Below are positions 1 through 5,920 of a DNA stretch of 9,196 bases, in pieces; position 1 is the first letter of the stretch, and every line of letters starts with the position of its first letter. Origin of the DNA: Eubacteriales bacterium (GTDB lineage: Bacteria > Bacillota > Clostridia > Christensenellales > CAG-138); the NCBI GenBank assembly GCA_030695285.1, contig JAUYTF010000041.1, forward strand, positions 1 through 9,196. Direction: 5' to 3'. Under the pieces are notes generated by a model that was given only the letters and a program-made list of their open reading frames with translations, was not told the DNA's origin and did not search any database. The translations under genes and the position numbers were made by a program.

Positions 1-1
1 C

Positions 2-67
2 TGGTGTTATGTGGACTATCAGGGCACGAAGGGCTATTGCTCCGCGTCCTACCTCAAGATCGGTTAA
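2..67 (+). CDS. C-terminal end of an SH3b-domain protein (partial)
   Basis: Reading from base 2, an open frame runs into a TAA at 65-67. The last 21 residues start WCYVDYQG, pass through GYCSASYL and end in KIG. The pattern of aromatic residues, a glycine turn, a G-Y pair and a final S-x-Y-L is the last strand pair of a bacterial SH3 (SH3b) domain, which usually sits in secreted cell-wall hydrolases or adhesins and binds peptidoglycan or protein ligands. The rest of the gene lies left of the window, so any catalytic domain is unknown. The next gene starts 67 bp downstream on the same strand and is also an envelope protein, so the two may be co-transcribed. Confidence in an SH3b tail is good; the full protein cannot be named. 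Confidence 0.7.
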   Translation, partial: WCYVDYQGTKGYCSASYLKIG

Positions 68-85
68 GCACTATACGCTGGGTGA

Positions 86-106
86 AAGCGCGGGTTTTTC
101 GCGCTT
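86..106 (+). other. Short inverted repeat in the gap between the SH3b gene and the M23-like gene
   Basis: AAGCGCG (86-92) and CGCGCTT (100-106) are perfect complements around a 7-base loop, GGTTTTT. It lies 19 bases after the SH3b stop. There is no U-run after the 3' arm, so it is not a standard intrinsic terminator. It could be a weak attenuator, an mRNA-end structure, or chance in GC-rich sequence. Confidence 0.3.
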
Positions 107-133
107 GCGTCTGCGAAAGGATTTCATAACCCA

Positions 134-1240
134 TTGGATAAAAAGCTCCTCAACCGCATTTTTCTGCTCTCGACGGCGGGCGTGCTGCTCGTGCTTGGCA
201 CCATCGGCGCCCTGCGCGCCATGCGTCCGGAAGCGCAGACAGGCCCCGTGATCGTGGAGCAGGTCGAGACCGATCTGGTCAATATGGAAACAGTGGAGAT
301 GACGCCTGCGCCGACGGTGCAGCCCGTCACGTATCAAAACACCATGACGCTGCTGGTCGACCGCTTGCCGGTTATGACGCTCTCTTCTGAACTCGCGGCA
401 AAGCAGATGCTCTGGGAATACTTGATTAGTAGCGCGACAGCGCCGGAGGGAGAGCAGTTTCTCTCCGCAAAATTTGACTGCGAGCTGATTTTGATTCAGG
501 GCGACCCCCTCGTCAAACCGCTGGAAGCGGGCGAAGCGCTGAGCATGCTTGTGCAAAACCCGGCGATGGTACCCATCCGCCTGACCACGCTGCGCACCGA
601 GAAGACGGAAACGGCCCCGGAGATCTCGCAAACCACCGAGCCGGCGCTTCCCAAAGGGGCGCGCATCATCAACCAGCTCGGCACGGGGGCGGTCTCGCAG
701 ACAAGCATGCAGGCGGTTTATCGTGCGGGTGCGCTGCTCGATACGGGGCCGCCCGAAACCAAGACGCTCCGCGTTGCGCGCGCAACCATCGTGCGCACGG
801 GAACATATACCAAGAAGAACACATCCGGCACGCCGGATCGTCTGGAGGGCGTGGAGGGCAAGAGCAAGGGAGAGCTGAAGCTCGGCTATCCCATGCGCGG
901 GCAGATTGTGTATCATTTTGGTTATGTGAATGGAAAGATGAACTACGGGCTGAAGATCAGCAACAGCGCGGGCGCCAACATCGTCGCCCCCGGGGAAGGG
1001 ATCGTGGTGTATTGCGGGGAACGCGGGGCATATGGCTTCGTTGTGGATATCGACCACGGCAACGGCTTTGTGTCGCGTCTGACACACTTAAGCGACGTGC
1101 AAGTGGAGATGAACCAGCGCGTGTTTATCGGCGATGTGGTCGGCAAGCTCGCGGCGGATGCAGACGGAAAGAAACCGTTGCTGCACTACGAGCTCATCAT
1201 CGACGGCATCCCCTACAACCCGCTGTTTTATATCGACTAA
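134..1240 (+). CDS. Membrane-anchored G5-like / degenerate LytM (M23) cell-envelope protein
   Basis: This is a 368-residue protein. Residues 3-10 carry positive charges (DKKLLNRIF) and residues 9-28 form one hydrophobic segment, so the bulk should sit outside the membrane as a signal-anchored protein. Residues about 68-150 have the 'V-D-x-x-x-V...S...A...L' pattern often found before G5 domains in Firmicute wall proteins. Residues about 150-225 resemble a G5 domain (LPKGARI, GTGAVSQ, ending IVRTGTY). Residues about 248-365 are a LytM/M23 fold. Active-site positions are mostly changed: the first His is N270, the Asp is K274, and the HxH motif is L349-x-H351. H318 in THLS and H351 remain. This predicts a zinc-free, non-hydrolytic LytM domain, like scaffolding or activator members of the family such as SpoIIQ of Bacillus or EnvC. 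The start is TTG at 134; GAAAGGA (115-121) is a plausible but distant ribosome site, and the next in-frame Met (residue 30) would remove the anchor. The exact role is unknown. Confidence 0.82.
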   Translation: MDKKLLNRIFLLSTAGVLLVLGTIGALRAMRPEAQTGPVIVEQVETDLVNMETVEMTPAPTVQPVTYQNTMTLLVDRLPVMTLSSELAAKQMLWEYLISSATAPEGEQFLSAKFDCELILIQGDPLVKPLEAGEALSMLVQNPAMVPIRLTTLRTEKTETAPEISQTTEPALPKGARIINQLGTGAVSQTSMQAVYRAGALLDTGPPETKTLRVARATIVRTGTYTKKNTSGTPDRLEGVEGKSKGELKLGYPMRGQIVYHFGYVNGKMNYGLKISNSAGANIVAPGEGIVVYCGERGAYGFVVDIDHGNGFVSRLTHLSDVQVEMNQRVFIGDVVGKLAADADGKKPLLHYELIIDGIPYNPLFYID

Positions 1241-1270
1241 CTCATTACGATCTAAAAAACTTCAAACGCA

Positions 1271-1310
1271 AAAAAGACAGGATGGCGCGTGCCATCCTGT
1301 CTTTTTGTTT
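1271..1310. terminator. Bidirectional intrinsic terminator between the M23-like gene and sigH
   Basis: A perfect 16-bp stem (1271-1286 with 1291-1306) closes on a GCGT tetraloop. The core is GACAGGATGGC / GCCATCCTGTC, flanked by an A-run on the left and a T-run on the right, so it gives a U-tail in both directions. It sits between convergent genes, 30 bp after the M23-like stop and 48 bp beyond the sigH stop, and can end both transcripts. Confidence 0.93.
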
Positions 1311-1326
1311 CTTGCGTTTTGGGTTT

Positions 1327-1337
1327 GGGCGAAGCCC
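1327..1337. repeat. Copy 1 of the GGGCGAAGCCC palindromic element
   Basis: GGGCGAAGCCC forms a short hairpin with a GAA loop (TTC on the minus strand). It lies 20 bases right of the terminator and 16 bases from the sigH stop. A related copy occurs at 5971-5989 in the same relation to another bidirectional terminator. The context is also similar: both are preceded by a TTTGGG...TTTG stretch. There is no U-run next to it, so it is not a terminator alone. Confidence 0.5.
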
Positions 1338-1353
1338 TTATAAAAGAATCCCC

Positions 1354-1968
1354 CTACATCATTTCGCTTAACCGCGCTTCCAGCTTCTTTTTCACCCGCT
1401 GGATGGCGTTGTCCACGCTCTTGGTCGTGATTTGCAGATGCTCTGCAATCTGCTGGTAGGAGTACCCGTAAAGGTAGAGCCCCAGCGCGCTGCGCTCCAG
1501 CTTGCTCAGCGAATGCTCGATGCTGTCCGCCACCGCAGCCCAGTTTTCTCTGCCGATGAGCACCTCCTCCGGATCGCTGATGCGAGAGCTCGTGAGCACA
1601 TCGATCAGCGGACGCTCGGTGTCGCCTTCGTAGACCGAGCGGTTGAAGGAGATATAGGTGTTCAGCGGCATGTGTTTTTTCCGCGTGGCGGCCTTGATGG
1701 CGGTGATGATCTGCCGCGTGATGCAGAGCTCGGCAAAGCTGCGAAACGACGCCTGCCTGTCAAACTGATAGTCCACAACCGCCTTATACAAGCCGATCAT
1801 GCCCTCCTGAATGATGTCTTCGCGATCCGCGCCGACGAGAAAATACGTGCGTGCCTTGCTACGGACGATCTGCTTGTAGCGCACATAGAGCGCCTCCTCG
1901 GCGCGCGCATCGCCCGCACGATGAAGGCGAAGCAGATCCTCGTCACTCAGCGCTTCGTGGTTCGTCAT
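1354..1968 (-). CDS. sigH: RNA polymerase sporulation sigma factor SigH (sigma-H/Spo0H type)
   Basis: This is a 204-residue sigma-70 family factor, close to the usual SigH length of about 210. In Bacillus and clostridia, SigH directs core RNA polymerase to early sporulation and stationary-phase genes. Region 2 spans roughly residues 25-98, with the core-binding segment DIIQEGMIGLYKAV (51-64) and the -10 recognition stretch FRSFAELCITRQIITAIKAA (75-94). Region 4 spans about 145-200, with the helix-turn-helix YSYQQIAEHLQITTKSVDNA (169-188) followed by the basic helix IQRVKKKLEARL. The segment PLNTYISFNRS after region 2 is typical of SigH rather than of other alternative factors. The ATG at 1968 has a purine-rich AAAGAGG just upstream. 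It is the last gene of the mrnC-rlmB-sigH cluster, 50 bp after the rlmB stop, with no obvious separate promoter in that gap. It ends at the shared terminator at 1271-1306. Confidence 0.93.
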   Translation of the reverse strand: MTNHEALSDEDLLRLHRAGDARAEEALYVRYKQIVRSKARTYFLVGADREDIIQEGMIGLYKAVVDYQFDRQASFRSFAELCITRQIITAIKAATRKKHMPLNTYISFNRSVYEGDTERPLIDVLTSSRISDPEEVLIGRENWAAVADSIEHSLSKLERSALGLYLYGYSYQQIAEHLQITTKSVDNAIQRVKKKLEARLSEMM

Positions 1969-2018
1969 TCTGCCTCTTTCAGTCTGTGATTCTTTGGGAT
2001 ACTGTGCTTCGTAACGCT

Positions 2019-3179
2019 TTACTCCGCCTTGTCCTGCCTCTTTTTCTCAAACATGAGAATGCCCGCGGCAACGCCCGCGTTGAGCGAGCCGATCTGGCCG
2101 TATTGTGGGATCGAGATCAGGAAGTCGCATTTTTCGGTCACAAGCTTGCTCAAGCCGTCGCCTTCGCCGCCGATGACGAGCGCGAGCGGGCCGTTGAGCC
2201 CCTGCTTGGTCATGGGCTGACCCTTCATGTCCGCGCCCGTAACCCAGAGTTTCGCGCGCTTGAGTTCGTCGAGCGCCGCGGGGATATTTACTACGCGCGC
2301 GATCTTGACGTGTTCCGTCGCGCCCGCGCTGGCTTTGACGGTCGCCGCGGTGACGGAGGCGCTTCTGCGCTTGCCGATGATCACGCCGTGCGCACCCGCG
2401 CACTCCGCGCTGCGGATGATGGAGCCGAGGTTGTGCGGATCTAGGATGCCGTCGAGCACGACGACGAATGGCTCTTCGTTCTTTTCGCGCGCAACGGCGA
2501 GGATATCCGCGACGGTGCAGTATTCCACACCCGCGGCATACGCCACGATGCCCTGATGGTTGCCGGGCTTGTTGCCGTGGCCAAAGGGCAGGCAGATTTC
2601 GTCCAGATGGCGCTTGTCCACCTCGCGGATGACGAGCTTGCGCTCACGTGCGAGGCCGAGGATTTCGCGCAGGGAGCCGTCCGGTTCGCCGACCACTTCG
2701 ACGCGGTCGATGCTGCGCTCGCTCTTGATGGCTTCCTTGACGGCGTTGCGGCCGAGGATGAGGAATGGCAGTTCGTCCGGCTCGCGCGTGTCGGTTTCGT
2801 TGTCAACGAGACGATCGCGCAGGCGTATTTCCTCAGTGCGGCGGTCGTCGAAAGACGCGGTTTTGTTGTAAGGCTTTTTGTCATAGGGACGGTTGCCCTG
2901 ATAGCCCGCGCCCTGCGGCCTATCGCTGTACGGCTTTTTACCCTGATAGCCGCTGCCCTGCGGACGATCTGCGTAGGGACGGTCTCCCTGATAGCCCGCG
3001 CCCTGTGGCTTATCGCCATAGGTCTTTTTGCCCTGATACCCACCCTGCGGCTTGTCGCCATAGGATTTCTTTCCCTGATAACCACCCGATTTCGGGTAGC
3101 CGCCCTTTTTCTCGCCGGTGTGCGGAGCAGAGCCTTTGCCTTGACCGCTTCGGTCGGAGCCATACTGTTTCTGCGGCAT
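2019..3179 (-). CDS. rlmB: 23S rRNA (guanosine-2'-O)-methyltransferase RlmB (SpoU/TrmH family) with a repeat-rich N-terminal extension
   Basis: RlmB proteins 2'-O-methylate G2251 (E. coli numbering) in the peptidyl-transferase region of 23S rRNA, using S-adenosylmethionine. Residues about 137-215 form the L30e-like substrate-binding domain (FLILGRNAVKEAI). Residues about 235-380 form the knotted SPOUT domain. Motif 1 is DPHNLGSIIRSAE with N250 and R256; motif 2 is ALVIGGEGDGLS with E339; motif 3 is ISIPQYGQIGSLNAGVAAGI. In motif 3 the usual second Ser/Val pair after SLN is replaced by A-G. The protein is 386 residues, against about 245 for E. coli RlmB. The extra length is a hydrophilic N-terminal region (1-135) with five tandem GYQG repeats, likely disordered and positively charged. 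The ATG at 3179 has a good ribosome site, GAGGAAA, seven bases upstream. Its place between mrnC and sigH matches the conserved Firmicute order. Assignment to RlmB rather than another TrmH-type enzyme rests on this context and on the motifs. Confidence 0.92.
   Translation of the reverse strand: MPQKQYGSDRSGQGKGSAPHTGEKKGGYPKSGGYQGKKSYGDKPQGGYQGKKTYGDKPQGAGYQGDRPYADRPQGSGYQGKKPYSDRPQGAGYQGNRPYDKKPYNKTASFDDRRTEEIRLRDRLVDNETDTREPDELPFLILGRNAVKEAIKSERSIDRVEVVGEPDGSLREILGLARERKLVIREVDKRHLDEICLPFGHGNKPGNHQGIVAYAAGVEYCTVADILAVAREKNEEPFVVVLDGILDPHNLGSIIRSAECAGAHGVIIGKRRSASVTAATVKASAGATEHVKIARVVNIPAALDELKRAKLWVTGADMKGQPMTKQGLNGPLALVIGGEGDGLSKLVTEKCDFLISIPQYGQIGSLNAGVAAGILMFEKKRQDKAE
2862..3083 (-). repeat. 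In-frame tandem repeats encoding GYQG units in the RlmB N-terminus
   Basis: Residues 33-106 of RlmB are five units of 14-15 residues (42-45 bp): GYQGKKSYGDKPQG, GYQGKKTYGDKPQGA, GYQGDRPYADRPQGS, GYQGKKPYSDRPQGA and the diverged GYQGNRPYDKKPYNK. Each has Gly-Tyr-Gln-Gly, a basic pair, an aromatic Tyr and a Pro-Gln-Gly hinge. The DNA repeats too (CCCTGATAGCC recurs on the plus strand), so the array can expand or contract by slippage without loss of frame. Confidence 0.9.
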
Positions 3180-3232
3180 GGAAGTGTTTCCTCATTTCAA
3201 TTTCAAAAATAGTGTTGTTATGCTGATGGCTC

Positions 3233-3667
3233 TTATTGGACCGGCTTTTCCTCCGGCTGGAAATAAAACGTCATCAGTTCGCTGAGTCTTGCGTCCGCGC
3301 CGCTCAAAAAAAGCCAGCCGACCATCGCCTCTAACCCTGTCGCCGTGTGGTAGTCCGCGGCGGAGGCATTCTTGGGCATGGTGCCGCTGTGGGCGTTGCG
3401 CCCGCGGCGAAAAACGGCGGCTTCCTCTTCCGTCAGGTGGAGTTCCATCCTGTGGTATGCGGCGGCCTGCCCCGCCGCGCAAACGTATTTGCTCGCGGCG
3501 AGGTGCAGCTCGTGCGGAGAGCGCGCGAACTGGTCATTGAGGTAGATGCGCGCGTAGAGATCACACACAGTATCGCCGATCTGCGCGAGCGCCAGCGGCG
3601 AGAGCTGCCGCGGGTTTGCGCAGGAATCGGCTTTTGTAGCGCGCCTTATTTCGTCAATCATGGCCAT
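3233..3667 (-). CDS. mrnC: Mini-ribonuclease III (MrnC)
   Basis: This is a 144-residue stand-alone RNase III catalytic domain without a double-stranded RNA-binding domain. In Bacillus, Mini-III trims the ends of the 23S rRNA precursor. The signature is present: LALAQIGDTVCDLYAR (residues 25-40) with the catalytic Asp at D32, and GLEAMVGWLFLSG (111-123) with the metal-binding Glu E113. The conserved middle segment RRGRNAHSGTMPKNASAADYH (87-107) is diagnostic of MrnC. Length matches the family (about 130-145). Two Met codons compete as start, at 3667 and 3661. AAAGGA lies about 14 bases before the first, so the first is slightly preferred. It is the first gene of the mrnC-rlmB-sigH group, 53 bp before rlmB. 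In many Firmicutes cysS lies directly upstream; here the upstream neighbour is the divergent leuA leader. No convincing promoter could be assigned in the AT-rich stretch 3668-3765. Confidence 0.93.
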   Translation of the reverse strand: MAMIDEIRRATKADSCANPRQLSPLALAQIGDTVCDLYARIYLNDQFARSPHELHLAASKYVCAAGQAAAYHRMELHLTEEEAAVFRRGRNAHSGTMPKNASAADYHTATGLEAMVGWLFLSGADARLSELMTFYFQPEEKPVQ

Positions 3668-3765
3668 ACACAGTTATTTTATCCTTTTGTAAAATACAAA
3701 GCAAGTAAATTCACCTTACTGTGGAGAGCAAACGAAGGAACAAGCAAAAAATAAAGATATTTTAC

Positions 3766-3794
3766 TTGACAACCGCGTGATAAGTGGCTAGAAT
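3766..3794 (+). promoter_or_regulatory. Sigma-A type promoter for the T-box leader and leuA
   Basis: A perfect -35 box, TTGACA (3766-3771), is separated by exactly 17 bases from a -10 box, TAGAAT (3789-3794), one mismatch from consensus. Transcription should start near base 3801, just before the T-box stem I. The region is clearly AT-richer than the flanking genes. Confidence 0.88.
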
Positions 3795-3800
3795 AGCAAA

Positions 3801-4080
3801 CAATATATGATATTCCAAAAGCTGTGAAGGGAACAAGACGTGGCCTCTTTCGCTCAGAGAACCGGCGGTTTGGTGCGAGCCGGTGCGACAGACCATGTGT
3901 ATGGCTCATCCCGGAGCTTTTCGCCTGAACCATTGAGTTAGGGTGAAACGACTGACCCCGTTACCGGTCTAGGCCTTGATGGAGGCCAATGAGGGCGATT
4001 CGGGAAACCGAAGGCTAAACCAGGGTGGTACCGCGTGACACACGCCCCTGACCAATTCGATTTGGTCGGGGGCTTTTATT
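3801..4080 (+). promoter_or_regulatory. T-box riboswitch, leucine-specific, with intrinsic terminator, controlling leuA
   Basis: The leader senses uncharged tRNA-Leu and allows leuA transcription when leucine is scarce. Stem I closes with AAAAGCT (3817-3823) against AGCTTTT (3915-3921). Above it lies a kink-turn-like GTGAA/GGA internal loop, GGG (3829-3831) with CCC (3910-3912), then the specifier loop. CTC (3905-3907) followed by A3908 is the specifier, a Leu codon. ACGTGG (3838-3843) pairs with CCATGT (3893-3898), and the distal arm is ACCGGC (3861-3866) with GCCGGT (3879-3884). Stem III is GGCCT/AGGCC (3972-3987). The hallmark AGGGTGGTACCGCG is at 4022-4035. The antiterminator pairs AGGG (4022-4025) with CCCT (4046-4049) and GCGTG (4033-4037) with CACGC (4041-4045), leaving the bulge TGGTACC. 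UGGU fits the ACCA end of a tRNA with discriminator A, as in tRNA-Leu. The competing terminator is 4044-4055 with 4062-4073, followed by TTTTATTTTAT. Confidence 0.95.
4044..4080 (+). terminator. T-box-controlled intrinsic terminator ahead of leuA
   Basis: A 12-bp stem, GCCCCTGACCAA (4044-4055) with TTGGTCGGGGGC (4062-4073), contains one T-G pair and a 6-base loop, followed by a T-rich tail. Its 5' arm overlaps the 3' side of the antiterminator, so the two folds exclude each other. Confidence 0.9.
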
Positions 4081-4185
4081 TTATCCTCTGACCGTTCATC
4101 AGAAAATGATTTGGTCAGGGGTGTCTCATATTATCCTCTGACCGCGAAAGAGAACAATTTGGTCAGAACGTTTCGTGGTTCTGAC
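4081..4185 (+). repeat. Repeated CTGACC/GGTCAG hairpins between the T-box terminator and leuA
   Basis: TTATCCTCTGACCG occurs exactly twice, at 4081-4094 and 4131-4144, 50 bases apart. Each copy is followed by an arm TTTGGTCAG. Hairpin B pairs CCTCTGACC (4085-4093) with GGTCAGGGG (4113-4121), with an inner ATCA/TGAT stem. Hairpin C pairs TCTGACC (4137-4143) with GGTCAGA (4161-4167). Both resemble the terminator stem but have no T-run. A further inverted repeat, GTCAGAAC (4162-4169) with GTTCTGAC (4178-4185), overlaps the 3' arm of C, so C and this fourth hairpin cannot form together. It ends 12 bases before the leuA ribosome site. Confidence 0.8.
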
Positions 4186-4213
4186 TGTGAAGCCAAAGAG
4201 GAGGAGATTACCC

Positions 4214-5905
4214 ATGCAACACACATTTAAAAAGTATGTCCCGTTTGTACCGATCCGGCTGGACAAGCGCACATGGCCCGACAAACAGATCACCCAGGCA
4301 CCCGCCTGGTGCTCTGTCGACCTGCGGGATGGCAACCAGGCACTGGTCGATCCCATGAACGTCGAAGAAAAGCTTCGGCTGTTTCATATGCTTGTGGAGA
4401 TCGGGCTAAAAGAGATAGAGGTGGGTTTTCCCTCCGCTTCCGAAACGGAGTTTGCGTTTATCCGTACGCTGATCGAAGGCGGGCACATTCCCGACGACGT
4501 GACCATTCAGGTGCTGGTGCAGGCGCGCGCGCACCTCATCCAGCGCACGTTTGAGGCGATTGCAGGCGCAAAAAACGTCATCCTGCACTTCTACAACTCC
4601 ACCTCGACCCTCCAGCGCAAGGTCGTCTTCCGCATGGAGATGGACGGCATCGTCAACATCGCGGTGGAGGCGGCGCGGCTGATTCGCAAACTCGCGGAAC
4701 CCGTCATCGCGTCCGGCGTCAACCTGAGATACGAATACTCGCCGGAATCGTTTATGGGCACCGAGATGGACAACGCGGTCATGATCTGCCAGCGCGTGAT
4801 GGAAGAGCTCCACGCCACGCCGGAGAGCAAAGTAATTCTGAATCTTCCATCAACAGTAGAAAACTGCATGCCCAACTACTTTGCAGACGAGATTGAGTAT
4901 TTCATCGCAAACCTGCCTTCTCGAGACAGCGCGATCATCTCGCTCCATCCGCACAACGACCGCGGCTGCGGCGTTGCGACCGCCGAACTCGGCCTGCTCG
5001 CTGGCGCAGATCGCGTAGAAGGCACGCTATTTGGCAACGGGGAGCGCACAGGTAACGTAGACCTCGTCACCTTGGCGATGAATCTCTTTACCCAGCGGGT
5101 CGATCCGCAGCTGGACTTTTCGGACATCAACAAGATCAAGGAAGTCTTCGAGAGCGTCACCAAGATGCGCATTGGCGAACGCCAGCCGTATGCGGGCGAA
5201 CTGGTGTTCACCGCGTTCTCGGGTTCGCATCAAGACGCGATCAACAAGGGCTTTAATTATATGAAGGAGTCCAAGAGCGATTATTGGGAGGTGCCGTATC
5301 TGCCGATCGACCCCGCGGACGTAGGCAGGCAGTATGAGCCGATCATTCGCATCAACAGCCAGTCCGGCAAAGGCGGCGCCGCGTTCATCATGCAGCAGAA
5401 CTTCGACTTCGACCTGCCAAAGGCGATGCATCCGGAGTTTGGCTCGGTCGTGCAGAAGGAGACCGACCGCGTGGGCAAGGAGCTAAAACCCGATCTCATC
5501 TTCGAGCTGTTCCGCACGGAGTATGTCGATCTCGACGCGCCGTACCGCATGGTCAAGCATACCTTCAACGAGATCACGGACGCGGAGGGCAACTCCCACG
5601 TGACGTTCTCCGGCACGCTGGCGCATAAGGAAACGATGTTTGACGTGCTCGGCGAGGGCAACGGCCCAATCGACGCGTTCTTTAACGCCGTCCGCGGTCA
5701 GAAGATGGATAAATTCACGTTTGTGGACTACAAGGAGCACGCAATCCGCAGCGGCTCGGACTCCAAAGCGGTGGCGTATATCCACCTGCGCGCGCAGAAC
5801 GGCAAGGATGTCTTCGGCGTGGGCATTTCGCACAACATCAGCCTAGCTCCGCTGCGCGGCATCCTTTCGGCGATTAACCGCGCGAAGCGCATGGAGATTA
5901 TCTAA
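4214..5905 (+). CDS. leuA: 2-isopropylmalate synthase (LeuA, long form with regulatory domain)
   Basis: LeuA condenses acetyl-CoA with 2-oxoisovalerate to 2-isopropylmalate, the first committed step of leucine synthesis in the cytoplasm. The protein has 563 residues. An HMGL-like TIM barrel occupies about 25-310: SVDLRDGNQALVDPM begins at S34 with catalytic R38 and metal ligand D39; LHPHNDRG carries metal ligands H245 and H247; FGNGERTGNVD is at 273-283. A linker follows, and residues about 425-563 form the LeuA regulatory domain (leucine feedback site by family), including SDSKAVAYIHLRAQNGKDVFG. The layout fits the longer LeuA type found in Corynebacterium and many clostridia. The ATG at 4214 is chosen because GAGGAGGAG (4198-4206) lies seven bases upstream. 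An in-frame GTG at 4175 has no such site and would add unrelated residues. It stands alone, without leuBCD or ilv genes beside it, and is regulated by the T-box upstream. Confidence 0.95.
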   Translation: MQHTFKKYVPFVPIRLDKRTWPDKQITQAPAWCSVDLRDGNQALVDPMNVEEKLRLFHMLVEIGLKEIEVGFPSASETEFAFIRTLIEGGHIPDDVTIQVLVQARAHLIQRTFEAIAGAKNVILHFYNSTSTLQRKVVFRMEMDGIVNIAVEAARLIRKLAEPVIASGVNLRYEYSPESFMGTEMDNAVMICQRVMEELHATPESKVILNLPSTVENCMPNYFADEIEYFIANLPSRDSAIISLHPHNDRGCGVATAELGLLAGADRVEGTLFGNGERTGNVDLVTLAMNLFTQRVDPQLDFSDINKIKEVFESVTKMRIGERQPYAGELVFTAFSGSHQDAINKGFNYMKESKSDYWEVPYLPIDPADVGRQYEPIIRINSQSGKGGAAFIMQQNFDFDLPKAMHPEFGSVVQKETDRVGKELKPDLIFELFRTEYVDLDAPYRMVKHTFNEITDAEGNSHVTFSGTLAHKETMFDVLGEGNGPIDAFFNAVRGQKMDKFTFVDYKEHAIRSGSDSKAVAYIHLRAQNGKDVFGVGISHNISLAPLRGILSAINRAKRMEII

Positions 5906-5920
5906 AACACACGCAAACAA

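Noticed and set aside
71..1087. Long minus-strand open frame (338 codons) opposite the M23-like gene
   Set aside because: It is antisense to a gene with a clear domain layout, has an Arg/His-rich, low-complexity composition and matches no recognisable family. It is a GC-rich shadow frame.
1432..1989. Plus-strand open frame opposite sigH
   Set aside because: It is a shadow of the conserved SigH gene and has no independent support.
2862..3083. Repeat array considered as CRISPR or satellite DNA
   Set aside because: The period of 42-45 bp keeps the reading frame, there are no unique spacers, and the units encode a coherent GYQG peptide repeat inside RlmB.
3668..3715. Possible mrnC promoter on the minus strand (TTGCTT-N17-TAAAAT)
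   Set aside because: The -10 box would overlap the AAAGGA ribosome site and place the RNA start almost at the ATG, so it is not a credible promoter for a gene with that site. No better candidate was found.
3679..3933. Minus-strand open frame across the leuA promoter and T-box stem I
   Set aside because: It overlaps a well-defined promoter and structured leader on the other strand and has no ribosome site or family features.
4175..4213. Upstream GTG start for leuA
   Set aside because: There is no ribosome site before 4175, the extra 13 residues are not LeuA-like, and the segment overlaps the fourth leader hairpin. The ATG at 4214 has a strong GAGGAGGAG.
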